A stretch of 64,000 nucleotides of DNA from Haloglomus salinum (GCF_024298825.1 NZ_CP101153.1:124001-188000), one strand, 5' to 3'; positions 1 to 9,522 are shown, counted from the first letter of the stretch. The notes: generated from the sequence alone by a model not told the origin. Translations and numbers: made by a program.

Positions 1-969
1 AACGCCGCCTTCGGCCATCGGACGAACGAGACGCTGGGGCGCGTGCTGTCGGCACTCCTTGGCCAGCAGTCCGGCTCCAGCGTGGCGATGGAGGTGGACC
101 CGTACCGCATCGAGATGGAGGTCCCGGGTGGCATCCGCGCCAGCGACGTGGTGGAGAAACTGGAGACGACGGACCCGGACCACCTCCGGCCGCTGGTCGA
201 ACTCTCGCTGAAGAACGCGGACTCGCTGAAGTTCAAGCTCGCACAGGTCGCCGCGAAGTTCGGCGCGCTCAAGCGGTATCGCGGCACGGGCGCTGCCAGC
301 TTCGGCCGCGACCGCCTGCTCGCGGCGCTGAAGGACTCGCCCGTCTACGACGAGGCCGTCCGAGAAACCCTCCACGAGGACCTCGCGGTCGGGCGGGCCG
401 CCGATGTCCTCCAGCGTATCCAGACGGACGCGGATGCTGACGCAGGGTTCGTCCCCATCGACATCGAGGTGGTCGGCAACCGTACACCCATCGGGCTGGG
501 CGGGCACTCTTCCGGTCGCGAACTGCTCGCTCCGGAGAACGCCGACGCGAGCGTCATCGCGACGGTGAAGGAACGCCTCCAGAACGACCGTGTCATCCTG
601 CTGTGCTGTCACTGCCACGAGTGGGACCGACGCCAGCAGGTGAAGCGGGTACCCGACCAGCCCGAGTGCCCCGAGTGTGGCTCGACCCGTGTCGCGGCGC
701 TCAACCCGTGGGCCGACGAGGTGGTGCAGGCCGTCCGCGCGGACGAGAAGGACGAGGAGCAGGAGAAGCAGACCGAGCGCGCCTACCGGGCGGCGAGTCT
801 GGTCCAGAGCCACGGCAAGCAGGCGGTCATCGCGCTCGCCGCGCGGGGCGTCGGCCCGCACAACGCCGCGCGGGTCATCAACAAACTCCGGGAGAACGAG
901 GACGACTTCTACCGGGACATCCTCACGAAGGAGCGCCAGTACGCCCGGACGAAGTCGTTCTGGGACTGA
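1..969 (+). CDS. Lhr-type ATP-dependent helicase, C-terminal part (5' truncated)
   Basis: The reading frame is open from base 1, so only the last 322 residues of a longer gene are present; a GTG at 43 is internal. The visible part begins with an FGHRTNETLGRVLSALL segment that I recognise from the region after the helicase core of archaeal Lhr-family superfamily 2 helicases. It is followed by an alpha-helical region and a probable zinc site made of a CxxC-type pair near residues 201-204 (CCHCH) and CPEC about 20 residues later. The helicase motifs lie outside the window. Lhr proteins are 3'-5' DNA translocases linked to repair. The gene ends in KSFWD and a TGA, and converges on the lipoprotein gene. 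Identification rests on remembered family resemblance. Confidence 0.8.
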   Translation, partial: NAAFGHRTNETLGRVLSALLGQQSGSSVAMEVDPYRIEMEVPGGIRASDVVEKLETTDPDHLRPLVELSLKNADSLKFKLAQVAAKFGALKRYRGTGAASFGRDRLLAALKDSPVYDEAVRETLHEDLAVGRAADVLQRIQTDADADAGFVPIDIEVVGNRTPIGLGGHSSGRELLAPENADASVIATVKERLQNDRVILLCCHCHEWDRRQQVKRVPDQPECPECGSTRVAALNPWADEVVQAVRADEKDEEQEKQTERAYRAASLVQSHGKQAVIALAARGVGPHNAARVINKLRENEDDFYRDILTKERQYARTKSFWD

Positions 970-997
970 CCGCGTGTCGGTCGCCAGCCTGCGGGCG

Positions 998-1522
998 TCA
1001 GCAGACGCTGTACGTCGCGTCCGCGCCGCCGTCGTCGGTCGGCCAGACGATGGCGTCGCCGTAGCACTCGCTGGTCTCGATGGTGACCGACGCACGGTCG
1101 CCGCCGCGCTCGGCGACGACGCGGAACGACTCGATGCCGTCCGGGTCGGCCGCGGCGGTGTTGTAGACGACGCGCTCGCCGGGCGGAAGCGTCACGGACT
1201 CGTCGTAGACGGTCTCGCTCGTCGCCTCACGGAGCACCTGCACGTGGATGGTGACCTCGCCGTCGAGTCGGTTCTCGACCACGACCTCGTGGTCCGGCTC
1301 GGGCCCGTAGTGTGGCGTCCCGGGCGTCGGGTCGGCTGTCGGCGTGGCGGAGGAGCCCGGTGTGTCGGTCGGTGTGTCGGTCGGTGTGTCGGTCGGTGTG
1401 TCGGTCGGGGATACTGTCGGCGACCTCTCGGTCGGGGACGGGGCGCCATCGGTCGGGACGAATCCGGTACAGCCCGCGAGCAGGAGGCTCGCGACCAGGA
1501 GGAGGGCGTACGGGCGGGGCAT
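998..1522 (-). CDS. Small secreted lipoprotein with Thr/Pro-rich spacer
   Basis: A 174-residue protein with an N-terminal hydrophobic signal (ALLLVASLLLAGC) ending in a lipobox, so Cys18 should be lipidated and the protein anchored outside the membrane. After the Cys comes a Ser/Thr/Pro/Asp-rich linker containing four DTPT units encoded by a near-perfect 12-bp tandem repeat. The C-terminal 100 residues look like a small beta-rich domain (VVVENRLDGEVTIHVQVL) with two cysteines (SECYG, YSVC) that could form a disulfide. I do not recognise the domain. There is no Tat motif, so Sec export is likely. It is convergent with the helicase gene. Confidence 0.75.
   Translation of the reverse strand: MPRPYALLLVASLLLAGCTGFVPTDGAPSPTERSPTVSPTDTPTDTPTDTPTDTPGSSATPTADPTPGTPHYGPEPDHEVVVENRLDGEVTIHVQVLREATSETVYDESVTLPPGERVVYNTAAADPDGIESFRVVAERGGDRASVTIETSECYGDAIVWPTDDGGADATYSVC
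1365..1412 (+). repeat. 12-bp tandem repeat inside the lipoprotein gene
   Basis: The plus strand shows about four copies of the unit ggtcggtgtgtc in a row. Read on the coding (minus) strand it gives repeated Asp-Thr-Pro-Thr. Because the unit is a multiple of three, changes in copy number would lengthen or shorten the spacer without breaking the frame. Confidence 0.85.
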
Positions 1523-1712
1523 CGACCGGGAATGGCCACTCCCCCGGCATAGGTCTTCCTCGTGTCGTCACCGCAGGACAGGGTGCGGATGAGCCACACG
1601 GTCGGGAACCGCTCGATACCACGGTACTTCGGGCACCATCCATGTCCGACCCGGTCTGTTACGCCAGCGTGGTATCACGGCTCGGTGTTCGGAAACAGTA
1701 CCGTCTGCTCAC

Positions 1713-3911
1713 TCACTCCCGGAGCGACGGCTCCACGGCCTCCAGCGCCTGCTCGAAGTGCGCCCGTGTGATGCGGACCTCGTCGGCCCGCTCGGTCGCG
1801 GCCTCGGGTCCCAGGTCGGCCGCGAACTCGCGGATGGCACGCATCGAGGCCGTCCGGACCAGTGCCTCCAGGTCAGCCCCCGAGTAGCCCTCCGTGACGG
1901 CGACGAACTCGTCGAGGTCCACATCGTCGGCGAACGGCTTGCCCCGGCCGTGGACCTGGAGGATGGCCCGGCGACCGTCGGCGTCGGGGGCCGGCACCTC
2001 GACGTGCTCCTCCAGCCGACCCGGGCGCAGGAGCGCCGGGTCCAGCGCGTCCCGGCGGTTCGTCGCCGCCAGCACCACCACGTTCGGGTTGTCCTCGAGT
2101 CCGTCGAGTTCCGTCAGGAGCTGGGAGACGACCCGCTCGGTCACCTCGTGCTGGCCCGAGCCCCGGGCACCGGCGACGGCGTCGATCTCGTCGAAAAAGA
2201 GGATCGAGGGCGCGGCCTGTCGCGCGCGGTCGAACACCTCCCGGACGGCCCGCTCCGACTCGCCGACGTAGCGGTCCAGCAGCTCCGGCCCGTCGACGGC
2301 GATGAAGTTGACCTCGGACTCGCCAGCGAGCGCACGGGCGAGCAACGTCTTCCCGGTTCCGGGGGGGCCATACAGCAACACCCCTGACGGCGGGTCCGTC
2401 CGGGTCGCCTCGAACAGGGCACCGTACTGGAGCGGCCACTCCACGGCCTCCCGGAGGGTCTGCTTGGCCCCGTCCAGCCCACCCACGTCGGCGAACGTCG
2501 TATCCGGCGCCTCGGCGACGTACTCGCGCATCGCGCTGGGCTCGACCGCGTTCATCGCGGCCTCGAAATCCGCCTTCGTCACCGTGAGCGGGTCCCGGTT
2601 CGCGCGGTCGCGCAAGGCGACCATCCCGGCCTCCTTCACCAGCGACGCGAGGTCCGCCCCGACGAACCCGTGGGTCCGGTCCGCGTACGTATCGAGGTCG
2701 ACATCGTCCGCCAGTCGCACGCCGCGCGTGTGGACATCGAGTATCTCCCGGCGGCCCTCGGCGCGCGGCGCCCCGATCTCGATCTCGCGGTCGAACCGCC
2801 CGCCCCGGCGGAGCGCCGGGTCGATGGTATCGACGCGGTTGGTCGCCCCGATGACGACGACCTCACCGCGGTCGTCGAGGCCATCCATCAGTGTCAGGAG
2901 CTGCGCGACCAGACGGTTCTCCATATCCGCGTCCTCGTCGCGCGCGCCGGCGATGGAGTCGATCTCGTCGATGAAGACGATGGCAGGGGCGCTGGCCTCC
3001 GCACGGTCGAACGTCTCGCGGAGCCGTTCCTCGCTGTCGCCCTTGTACTTCGAGACGATCTCCGGCCCCGAGATGGTCTCGAAGTGTGCATCGACCTCGC
3101 TGGCCACTGCCTTCGCAATGAGGGTCTTCCCGGTCCCCGGCGGGCCGTGCAGGAGCACCCCCTTCGGCGGGTCGATGCCGAGCTGGCGGAACAGCTCCGG
3201 CTCGGAGAGCGGCAGCTCTATCATCTCCTTGACGAGGTCGAGTTCCTCGTCGAGCCCACCGATGTCCTCGTAGGTGACGTTCAGCCCGCTGCCGGCGTCC
3301 GCGTCGGTCGGGCTGCCGGTCTCGACGGTCGTCCGGCCGGTCTCGTCGGGCTCGCCCTCCGCGTCGGACGGCGGGCTCCTCCCATCACCCGACGGCGCGT
3401 CCGATGCCCCGGGCGCGCTTGCCCCGGGCTGTGGGTGTGAGATGACACGTACGTCGGTCCGTCCGGTAACCCGAACGGTCCCGTCCGGGTCGGTCGACCG
3501 AATCTCGGCGCGGGTGTCGAGCCGTTCCAGTCGGACGGTTTCACCGACCCGGAGGGGCCGGTCGAGGAGGTCCCGCCGGACGACCTCCAGCGTGTCCTCG
3601 TCGAGGCCCACGGGCACGTCCAGTGTCACCTCGTCGGCGTCGGCCACGGAGACCGGTCGGACGGTCACCTCGTCGCCGATGGTGACCCCGGCGTTGGCCC
3701 GCGTGTCGGCATCGATACGGATGCCTTCCCCGTCGCCGCCGGGCCACACCTTCGCCACGGTCGGGCGTTCGCCCTCCACGACGACCGTGTCGCCGCTGAG
3801 CACGCCGAGCGCCCGGCGCGCGTGTTCGGGCAGACGCGCGACCCCGCGGCCGGCATCGCGCTTCTCCGCGCCGTGGACGACGAGCGTCACGCTCCGACCG
3901 TCCTCAATCAT
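1713..3911 (-). CDS. CDC48/VAT-family AAA+ ATPase
   Basis: 732 residues with an N-terminal double-psi-barrel-like N domain (about 1-155) and two AAA modules. D1 has Walker A GPPGTGKT (256-263) and Walker B FIDEID (313-318). D2 has Walker A GPPGTGKT (515-522) and FFDEID (572-577). CDC48/p97 relatives are hexameric unfoldases that extract or unfold proteins, often ahead of the proteasome. An acidic, Pro/Ser-rich linker of about 50 residues (160-208) joins N and D1, longer than usual. The D1 Arg-finger region reads RRGGRFDR where RRPGRFDR is usual. Haloarchaea commonly carry several CDC48 paralogues, and this shorter one is probably an accessory copy. The ATG at 3911 precedes a sequence that fits an N domain. 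Confidence 0.93.
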   Translation of the reverse strand: MIEDGRSVTLVVHGAEKRDAGRGVARLPEHARRALGVLSGDTVVVEGERPTVAKVWPGGDGEGIRIDADTRANAGVTIGDEVTVRPVSVADADEVTLDVPVGLDEDTLEVVRRDLLDRPLRVGETVRLERLDTRAEIRSTDPDGTVRVTGRTDVRVISHPQPGASAPGASDAPSGDGRSPPSDAEGEPDETGRTTVETGSPTDADAGSGLNVTYEDIGGLDEELDLVKEMIELPLSEPELFRQLGIDPPKGVLLHGPPGTGKTLIAKAVASEVDAHFETISGPEIVSKYKGDSEERLRETFDRAEASAPAIVFIDEIDSIAGARDEDADMENRLVAQLLTLMDGLDDRGEVVVIGATNRVDTIDPALRRGGRFDREIEIGAPRAEGRREILDVHTRGVRLADDVDLDTYADRTHGFVGADLASLVKEAGMVALRDRANRDPLTVTKADFEAAMNAVEPSAMREYVAEAPDTTFADVGGLDGAKQTLREAVEWPLQYGALFEATRTDPPSGVLLYGPPGTGKTLLARALAGESEVNFIAVDGPELLDRYVGESERAVREVFDRARQAAPSILFFDEIDAVAGARGSGQHEVTERVVSQLLTELDGLEDNPNVVVLAATNRRDALDPALLRPGRLEEHVEVPAPDADGRRAILQVHGRGKPFADDVDLDEFVAVTEGYSGADLEALVRTASMRAIREFAADLGPEAATERADEVRITRAHFEQALEAVEPSLRE

Positions 3912-3950
3912 GCACGGGGGAACGACGGGACGACGGATTACCGTTCCGGG

Positions 3951-5360
3951 CTAGTACTTCGGCTCGGCGCCGGTCGTCTCGTAGATGTCCTCCATGATCT
4001 CGTCACGCTGGTCGCGCCAGGCCTCGAACGCGTCGGGGCCCGACGGGTACTCCTCGTAGTGCTCCGTCAGCCGGTCGGCCAGCTGCTTCGTCTGGTAGAA
4101 GTCGTACAGCGTCCCCCAGTGGCCGAACGACTTGATGGCGGTCTGGACCTTCAGCTTCAGGCCGATCTCGGCCTTCCCGTCGTAGAGCTGCTCGGAGAGC
4201 TTGTCCGCCGGCAGCGACGCGAGCAGCGCCATCAGGTCGTCGAGGTCGTAGGCGGTGGTGAAGATGTTGTAGACGTCGAGCGCGGCGTAGCGCCCGCCGA
4301 AGTGCTCCATCACCCGCTCGTTGTACGACCAGAGCACGTCCTCGGAGACATCTCCCTGTTCGAGCGCGTCGATGGCGGCGTCACCTGCGTACGTGCCGGC
4401 GTAGGCGGCGCCGGCGATACCGCCGCCGGTCGTGGGGTTGACGTGGCCCGCGGCGTCGCCGACGGACATGAACCCCGGCGCGGTCGCCGAGTCGTACGGG
4501 CGGCGGGTCGGGACCGCGGCGCCCAGCTTGTCCTTCACCTCGGCGTTCTCGAACTCCGGCCGCGTGCGCATATCGTCGCGGAGGTCGTCGACCAGCTTCA
4601 TCGGCTCCTCGTTCATCTGGAAGCCCAGCCCCGCGTTGATCTCGGTCTCGGTCCGGGGGAAGTACCAGAGGTACCCCGCCGACCGCTTCGTCGGCTTGAA
4701 CACGAGCGCGTCGTGGTAGTCGACCGGCTCCTCGACCTCGATGATCTCCCGGTACGCCGAGGAGAACTGCGAGAACCGGACGTTCGTATCGAACGTCGCG
4801 TCCGAGAGGTCGGCCTCGTCCTGCAGGATGGAGAGCGCGCCCGCGCCGTCGATGACGAGGTCGGCGTCGTATCGCACGGGGTCACCCTTCCGGATGCCGG
4901 TGACCCCCGTCGCGCGGCCGTCCTCGTCCTGGAGGACGTCCTGGACGACCGTGTCGTAGTGGAACTCGACGCCGGCCTCCTCGGCGCCCTCGATGAGCAG
5001 TTCACCGTACAGCTTGCGGTCGATGACCGCCAGCTCCCCGGGCACGGGGATGTCGAGGACGGCGTCCTCGGCGGGAATCTCGAACTGGCCGTGGTCGACG
5101 ACCGTGTTCGTCAGCGCGGGCTCGATCTTCGACTTGGGGATGACCTCGGGGAACTTGTCGGCTCCCTTCAGTGCGTCCCCGCAAGCGATGTGGCCCGCCT
5201 CCTCGGCGGTCTTGCGCTCGACGATGGTCACATCGTAGCCCGCCTCCGCGATGGTCGCCGCCGCGTAACAGCCCGACGTCCCGGCGCCAACGACGACGAC
5301 GTCGACCTCGTGCGTGTGCCGGGTCCCCGCCGCCGCCGTCCCGGCCTCGTCGGTACTCAT
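3951..5360 (-). CDS. Geranylgeranyl reductase family protein (archaeal lipid saturase)
   Basis: A 469-residue FAD flavoprotein. The N-terminus has the dinucleotide-binding motif VVVVGAGTSGCYAA (about residues 21-34), an ERK acidic strand end, and a later SVGDAAGHVNPTTGGGI motif typical of digeranylgeranylglycerophospholipid reductases. This family hydrogenates the geranylgeranyl chains of archaeal ether lipids to give saturated membranes. The start is fixed by a T-rich promoter element 29 nt upstream. It is divergent from a 2Fe-2S ferredoxin gene with an almost identical promoter element, so the ferredoxin is a plausible electron donor; that pairing is inference. Confidence 0.9.
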   Translation of the reverse strand: MSTDEAGTAAAGTRHTHEVDVVVVGAGTSGCYAAATIAEAGYDVTIVERKTAEEAGHIACGDALKGADKFPEVIPKSKIEPALTNTVVDHGQFEIPAEDAVLDIPVPGELAVIDRKLYGELLIEGAEEAGVEFHYDTVVQDVLQDEDGRATGVTGIRKGDPVRYDADLVIDGAGALSILQDEADLSDATFDTNVRFSQFSSAYREIIEVEEPVDYHDALVFKPTKRSAGYLWYFPRTETEINAGLGFQMNEEPMKLVDDLRDDMRTRPEFENAEVKDKLGAAVPTRRPYDSATAPGFMSVGDAAGHVNPTTGGGIAGAAYAGTYAGDAAIDALEQGDVSEDVLWSYNERVMEHFGGRYAALDVYNIFTTAYDLDDLMALLASLPADKLSEQLYDGKAEIGLKLKVQTAIKSFGHWGTLYDFYQTKQLADRLTEHYEEYPSGPDAFEAWRDQRDEIMEDIYETTGAEPKY

Positions 5361-5380
5361 ACCCGCCTCTGGTCACCGGA

Positions 5381-5394
5381 CCGGCAAAACTCTT
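5381..5394 (-). promoter_or_regulatory. Core promoter element of the lipid reductase gene
   Basis: On the minus strand this reads AAGAGTTTTGCCGG. The first T of TTTT (5389) is 29 nt before the ATG at 5360, the distance expected for a leaderless transcript. It is an inverted near-copy of the element at 5448-5461. Confidence 0.6.
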
Positions 5395-5447
5395 TATTAC
5401 CGGCCCCCGCGCTCCGCGCGCACGCCGCTTTCCCCGGTCCGTTCGAC

Positions 5448-5461
5448 AAGAGTTTTGTCGG
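5448..5461 (+). promoter_or_regulatory. Core promoter element of the ferredoxin gene
   Basis: AAGAGTTTTGTCGG, with the first T of TTTT (5453) 29 nt before the ATG at 5482. It matches the divergent gene's element at 13 of 14 positions. Confidence 0.6.
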
Positions 5462-5481
5462 CCGTTGTCGAACGACCCGGC

Positions 5482-5817
5482 ATGACCGAGTACACCGTCG
5501 AGTTCGTCGGGACGGGCGAGACCATCACCTGTTCCGACAAGGAGACCATCCTGAAGCGGTGCATCGAGGAGGGCATCGCGCAGGAGTACTCCTGCCGCGT
5601 CGGGATGTGCCTGGCCTGCTCAGCCGAGATACTCGAGGGCGAGGTCGAGCAGACTGTCGCCGTCCGCCGTGGCCTCACCGAGGAGGAAGCCGAGGACTAC
5701 GCGCTCACCTGCATGGCGCGCCCGCTGTCGGACCTGAAGCTGGAGCGCGGGAAGTACCCGCCGAGTATCGAGAACGATATGCAGGCCGGGAGCGGCGAGG
5801 CGGCTGCCGACGACTGA
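5482..5817 (+). CDS. 2Fe-2S ferredoxin (plant type)
   Basis: 111 residues. The cluster-binding pattern Cys-x4-Cys-x2-Cys followed by a fourth Cys is visible (YSCRVGMCLACSAE, then ALTCMA), as in plant-type and halophilic ferredoxins. The protein is strongly acidic, as expected for a soluble electron carrier in a high-salt cytoplasm. It lacks the long N-terminal acidic insertion of the main haloarchaeal ferredoxin, so it is a short-form ferredoxin. The ATG at 5482 was chosen over upstream in-frame starts because the protein begins directly with the first beta strand (MTEYTVEFVGTGE) and the promoter element lies 29 nt before it. Confidence 0.93.
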   Translation: MTEYTVEFVGTGETITCSDKETILKRCIEEGIAQEYSCRVGMCLACSAEILEGEVEQTVAVRRGLTEEEAEDYALTCMARPLSDLKLERGKYPPSIENDMQAGSGEAAADD

Positions 5818-5922
5818 TTCTGACGGCCGGAGATGGAAGCTAGGACTCGGCCAGGAGTGTCGAGTGGGGCTGGAGAGACAGGAGTGGGAACGGGAACAGG
5901 GCGAGCGAGGCGCCGACGACGG

Positions 5923-6579
5923 TCACCCGGTGACCAGCGTCGACAGCACCCGCGACTCGGCCTTCCGCAGGTGCTCGTCGACGGTAGAGGGCGCACAGCC
6001 GAGGTCGTCCGCGATATCCTCGTGGGTCGCGCGTCGGGGAATCTCGTAGTAGCCCAGGTCGACTGCGGTCCGGAACACTTCGAGCTGGCGGTCGGTGAGC
6101 ATCGAGAGCATGTCGCCGCGCTCGGGGGTGTACTGCCCGACCTGCTCGACGGTGACCTGGACATCGTCGGGGACCTGGTCGAGCGCCTGCCGGAGCATCT
6201 CGTGGGTACCCACCAGCGTCGTGCGGAGGCCGCCACGGTCGGTGAACTCGAGCGGCGTGTCTATCATGAGCGCGTAGCGCTGGGCCAGCGTCATCAGCGA
6301 ACCCGCGGGCTCGCCCGGCGGGACGTGGACGTAGCAGTGGAAGCGCTCGCCGCGGACGTTCATTATGTCGTACGCGAGGACATCGTCGGACTCCTCCAGG
6401 GCCGGCGTGAGGTCGTCGGGCTCGCCACGCAGCCGGTAGAGCATCACGCCTGTCCCGTCACCCAGCGCGTTCACGTGCATGAGAGCCTCGCGCTGGACGC
6501 CCGGCGTCTCCGCGATAATCGCATCCACGGGGTGGATGGTCCCGTCTTCCGGGGTCAGAGTGAAGTCGAAGTATCTCAT
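5923..6579 (-). CDS. HTH_10 (Bat-like) transcriptional regulator
   Basis: 218 residues. The C-terminal 55 residues (LTDRQLEVFRTAVDLGYYEIP, then ATHEDIADDLGCAPSTVDEHLRKAE) are a classic HTH_10 DNA-binding domain as in bacterioopsin activator. The N-terminal 150 residues form an unassigned sensor-like domain starting MRYFDFTLTPEDG. I chose the internal ATG at 6579 over one at 6606 because this N-terminus resembles those of related regulators. It stands alone between convergent and divergent neighbours, so its target cannot be read from context. Confidence 0.88.
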   Translation of the reverse strand: MRYFDFTLTPEDGTIHPVDAIIAETPGVQREALMHVNALGDGTGVMLYRLRGEPDDLTPALEESDDVLAYDIMNVRGERFHCYVHVPPGEPAGSLMTLAQRYALMIDTPLEFTDRGGLRTTLVGTHEMLRQALDQVPDDVQVTVEQVGQYTPERGDMLSMLTDRQLEVFRTAVDLGYYEIPRRATHEDIADDLGCAPSTVDEHLRKAESRVLSTLVTG

Positions 6580-6842
6580 GGGCCCTCCGCTGTCGCGGGT
6601 TGCCACTGCGTTCGACGCCGCCCGGTTAGGCGTTTTGGCCTTGCGAGCACGGGCGACCCACTCGACGCAGGCTCACGCCAGCCCGGCCACCAGTCCGTGC
6701 GTCCCGTTGCCGTTCCCCGAGGCATAACAATTACCGGAGATAAGCGGGCGGGCAAGTATAAGTGTACCGTCAGGGGGTGTCACGGTCGATGGGCACACGG
6801 CCGCTCTACGCGTGCCGAAGCGCCGGAACGCGGGCTCGGCGG

Positions 6843-8294
6843 TCACAGTTTCCGGAAGCGCTCCGCCACGTCGAACGGCGGCTCCGGGTAGTCTCGCCCG
6901 AGGACCACGCCGTGGCGTTCCTGCCCGGCCGCGGAGAGGCGCCACGGTCGGTGGGCGTACTCCGCGGGGAGCCCGTCGAGTTCGGGGAGCCAGTGAGTGA
7001 CGTACTCGGCGCCGGGGTCGTAGTGCTCGGCCTGCGCGAGCACGTCGAAGTAGTTGTCCCGGGAGTCGTTGCCGACGCCGGCCTGATAGGCCCAGTTCCC
7101 CCAGTTCGAGGCCACGTCGTAGTCGACGAGCCGCGACTCGAAGTAGGCCGCCCCCAGCCGCCAGTCCACCCCCATCGCGTCCGCGAGGAAGGAGGCGACG
7201 TTCTGACGACCACGGTTGGACATGTATCCGGTCGCGTTCAGTTCGCGCATGTTGGCGTCGACGAACGGGACACCCGTCTCGCCCGCGGCCCACCGCTCGA
7301 ACGCCTCGCGTGCCTCCGGGCCGCGGCGCCACTCTTTCTCCACGTCGCGGATGCCGTTCGGCCGGAAGAAGTCGGCGCCGTGTTTGACGAACTGGAACTG
7401 GAAGAAATCCCGCCACAGCAGCTCGAAGACGAGCCAGTAGGTGTCCTCGTTGGCGACGCGCTCGTCCTCGTAGCGCTCGACCGCGGCGTGGACGCGCCGG
7501 GGCGAGAGACAGCCGTGTGCCAGCCACGCCGAGAACTTCGAGGAGTAATCGGCACCCAGCAGGCCGTTGCGTGTCTCCTTGTACTTCCGGAGGTGGTCAC
7601 CATCCCAGATGTAGTCGTCGAGCCGCTCCAGCGCGGCGGTCTCCCCACCCTCGAAGGCGAGGACACCGCGGTCGTCGTACGAGGCATCGGCCGGGTCGTG
7701 GCCCAGCTCCTCGAGGCTCGGCACGTCGGCGTCACCCGCCGCGCCGAGCGGCGGCGTCGTTACCGCAGCAGGCGTCGATAGCGGCGCACGGACCGTCGCC
7801 TCACGCTCGACCTCCTCGCGCCACGGCGTGAACGTATCGTGGATGTCGTGGGACGGTGTCGGCAGGTCGTCGACGTGATACAGCGTGTGCGTCCAGTGGC
7901 GCTCGGTGTCGATGCCGCGGTCGGCGAGCAACGACTGCACCGCGTGTTCGTCCGCGAGTTCCTCCGTCGCCGGCTTCGTCTGCAGGTGGACGGTGTCGGC
8001 ATCGACCGTCTCCGCGACCGCGGGCACCACGGCTCGCGGGTCGCCGTGCCGGACGAGGAGGTCGCCACCGAGGTCACGCAATGACGCCCGGAGGTCGACC
8101 ACCGCCTCCCGGCGGAACCGGCCCCACCGTGCCCCCTTCTTCGACAGGTCGAACATCCCCGTCCCCGCGTGTTCGCGCTCGTCGAACACGTACAGCGGAA
8201 CGACCCGCTCCGCACCAGCGACGGCCGCGTTCAGGGTCTCGTTGTCGTGGACCCGCAGGTCGTCACGGAACCAGACCACTGCAGTCTCGGACAT
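6843..8294 (-). CDS. DASH-type cryptochrome/photolyase
   Basis: 483 residues. The N-terminus (VVWFRDDLRVHDNETL) is the photolyase alpha/beta antenna domain. The FAD-binding domain carries DANMRELNATGYMSNRGRQN, then WRLGAAYFESRLVDYDVASN with NWGNWAYQAGVGND, which is the DASH-cryptochrome signature. These flavoproteins repair cyclobutane pyrimidine dimers, mainly in single-stranded or looped DNA, and may also sense light. The start at 8294 gives a complete antenna domain. A 150-bp upstream region is AT-rich and contains a small inverted repeat, so expression may be controlled. Confidence 0.92.
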   Translation of the reverse strand: MSETAVVWFRDDLRVHDNETLNAAVAGAERVVPLYVFDEREHAGTGMFDLSKKGARWGRFRREAVVDLRASLRDLGGDLLVRHGDPRAVVPAVAETVDADTVHLQTKPATEELADEHAVQSLLADRGIDTERHWTHTLYHVDDLPTPSHDIHDTFTPWREEVEREATVRAPLSTPAAVTTPPLGAAGDADVPSLEELGHDPADASYDDRGVLAFEGGETAALERLDDYIWDGDHLRKYKETRNGLLGADYSSKFSAWLAHGCLSPRRVHAAVERYEDERVANEDTYWLVFELLWRDFFQFQFVKHGADFFRPNGIRDVEKEWRRGPEAREAFERWAAGETGVPFVDANMRELNATGYMSNRGRQNVASFLADAMGVDWRLGAAYFESRLVDYDVASNWGNWAYQAGVGNDSRDNYFDVLAQAEHYDPGAEYVTHWLPELDGLPAEYAHRPWRLSAAGQERHGVVLGRDYPEPPFDVAERFRKL

Positions 8295-8354
8295 GAGAAC
8301 GTGCCTATCGATTCGGTCCGGACGACCCTGAACCTACGGGCGCCGGCAGGGGGC

Positions 8355-8372
8355 GCGGGAGACATTTCCCGC
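8355..8372. repeat. Inverted repeat in the cryptochrome leader
   Basis: GCGGGA and TCCCGC separated by 6 nt, about 60 nt upstream of the cryptochrome start. It could be a small hairpin or an operator half-site pair. The AT-rich stretch 8396-8440, with TAATAAAA on the minus strand, probably holds the TATA box. Confidence 0.4.
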
Positions 8373-8447
8373 CAGAACAGCAGATACGCCGATAATTCGT
8401 TTGATTGAGATTTTATTATGCAATTCTGGTTGTTATCGCCCAGACAG

Positions 8448-8831
8448 TCACCCGAACACCTCGACCGTCCGGGTCCGGGGGCCGTCGCACTCGACGAGCA
8501 GGACGGACTGCCACGTCCCGAGGTCGAGGGTCCCATCGCGAACGGGAAGCGTCTCCGAACTCCCACAGAGGAGCGCCCGGAGATGCGAGTCCGCGTTGTC
8601 GTCGATCTCGTCGTGGCGCCACCCCTCGTCCGGGACGAGGTCCCCGAGGAACGTCTCGATGTCGGTCAGGAGTCGTCGTTCGGCCTCGTTCACCACCACA
8701 CCCGCCGTCGTGTGGCGCGAGCGGACCGTCACCGTTCCGTCGCGGTCGGCTGGAAGCGCGGCCTCGACACGGTCGGTGATGTCGATGGCCTGCAGGCGCT
8801 CGTCGGTCCCGACCTCGAATCGCTCGTGCAT
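8448..8831 (-). CDS. YjbQ/UPF0047 family protein
   Basis: 127 residues with the family landmarks HTTAGVVVNE (conserved His-Thr-Thr) and DDNADSHLRALLCGSS near the C-terminus. The family is compact and widespread; some members have weak thiamine-phosphate synthase activity but the true role is unclear. The start at 8831 was chosen rather than 8858 because a T-rich element (GGCGTTTTGCGG) lies with its first T 29 nt upstream and the protein then starts MHERFEVGTDERL. Confidence 0.88.
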   Translation of the reverse strand: MHERFEVGTDERLQAIDITDRVEAALPADRDGTVTVRSRHTTAGVVVNEAERRLLTDIETFLGDLVPDEGWRHDEIDDNADSHLRALLCGSSETLPVRDGTLDLGTWQSVLLVECDGPRTRTVEVFG

Positions 8832-8868
8832 GTGGCCCGCCACGCGGGCGGGCCGCAAAACGCCTGCT

Positions 8869-9432
8869 CTACTCCTTCCGGAAGCGCTGGAACAGGATGC
8901 GGTCCTGCTGTGCGTAGACGTGGTACGTCGAGGACAGCATCAGGATGATGAAGAAGACGGTGGCGGTGACCGTCACGCCGAGCGCCTCGACGCCCGGGAC
9001 GCCGAGCAGGACCGCGATGGTGGTGAGCGTGCCGAGCAGCCCCAGGCCGAAGTAGAACTCGCCCCACGAGAGCCCGTATCGGGGGACGACCTCCATGTAC
9101 ACCTCCACCTCGCGAACGCGGTCCTCCAGACAGACCCGTTTCTCGTCGGAGTCGTAGGAGACGATGCCGAACTCCTCGAGTTTCGGCAGATGGGTCTGGT
9201 GGAGCGAGACGTAGACGGACTGGCGCTTGTCGCTCGGCGGCGGGTCCTCGCCGGTCTCCAGCGAGGCGATGGCCTCCGAGAGCTCGCGGACACCCATCGT
9301 CCCATCCGGCTGCTCCTGCAGGTTCTTGATAGTGAGCCGGCGACGGTCGTTCCGGAGGATATCGTGGATATCGCTCGGTTCCATCTCCGTCGGCGTGTTC
9401 GCCTCCGGAGTGACTGCACTACCCTCTGACAC
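8869..9432 (-). CDS. Winged-helix membrane protein (DUF7344-like)
   Basis: 187 residues beginning at a GTG. Residues about 18-105 form a winged-helix-like domain (IHDILRNDRRRLTIKNL, VSLHQTHLPKLEEFGIVSYD) of the kind common in haloarchaeal DUF7344 proteins. Two hydrophobic segments follow (about 128-148 and 150-170), then a short charged tail (DRILFQRFRKE). The arrangement suggests a membrane-tethered DNA-binding or sensing protein. A TTCTTGACC element lies about 29 nt upstream of the GTG, supporting that start. The family number is from memory. Confidence 0.75.
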   Translation of the reverse strand: MSEGSAVTPEANTPTEMEPSDIHDILRNDRRRLTIKNLQEQPDGTMGVRELSEAIASLETGEDPPPSDKRQSVYVSLHQTHLPKLEEFGIVSYDSDEKRVCLEDRVREVEVYMEVVPRYGLSWGEFYFGLGLLGTLTTIAVLLGVPGVEALGVTVTATVFFIILMLSSTYHVYAQQDRILFQRFRKE

Positions 9433-9522
9433 TACACCCGGATTGCGCCCGGGGGGTCAAGAACCTATCCACAGGGCCGTCCAGCCCGCCGTCATCCGGA
9501 CCGGAGCGGGGAGACCGGCGCG

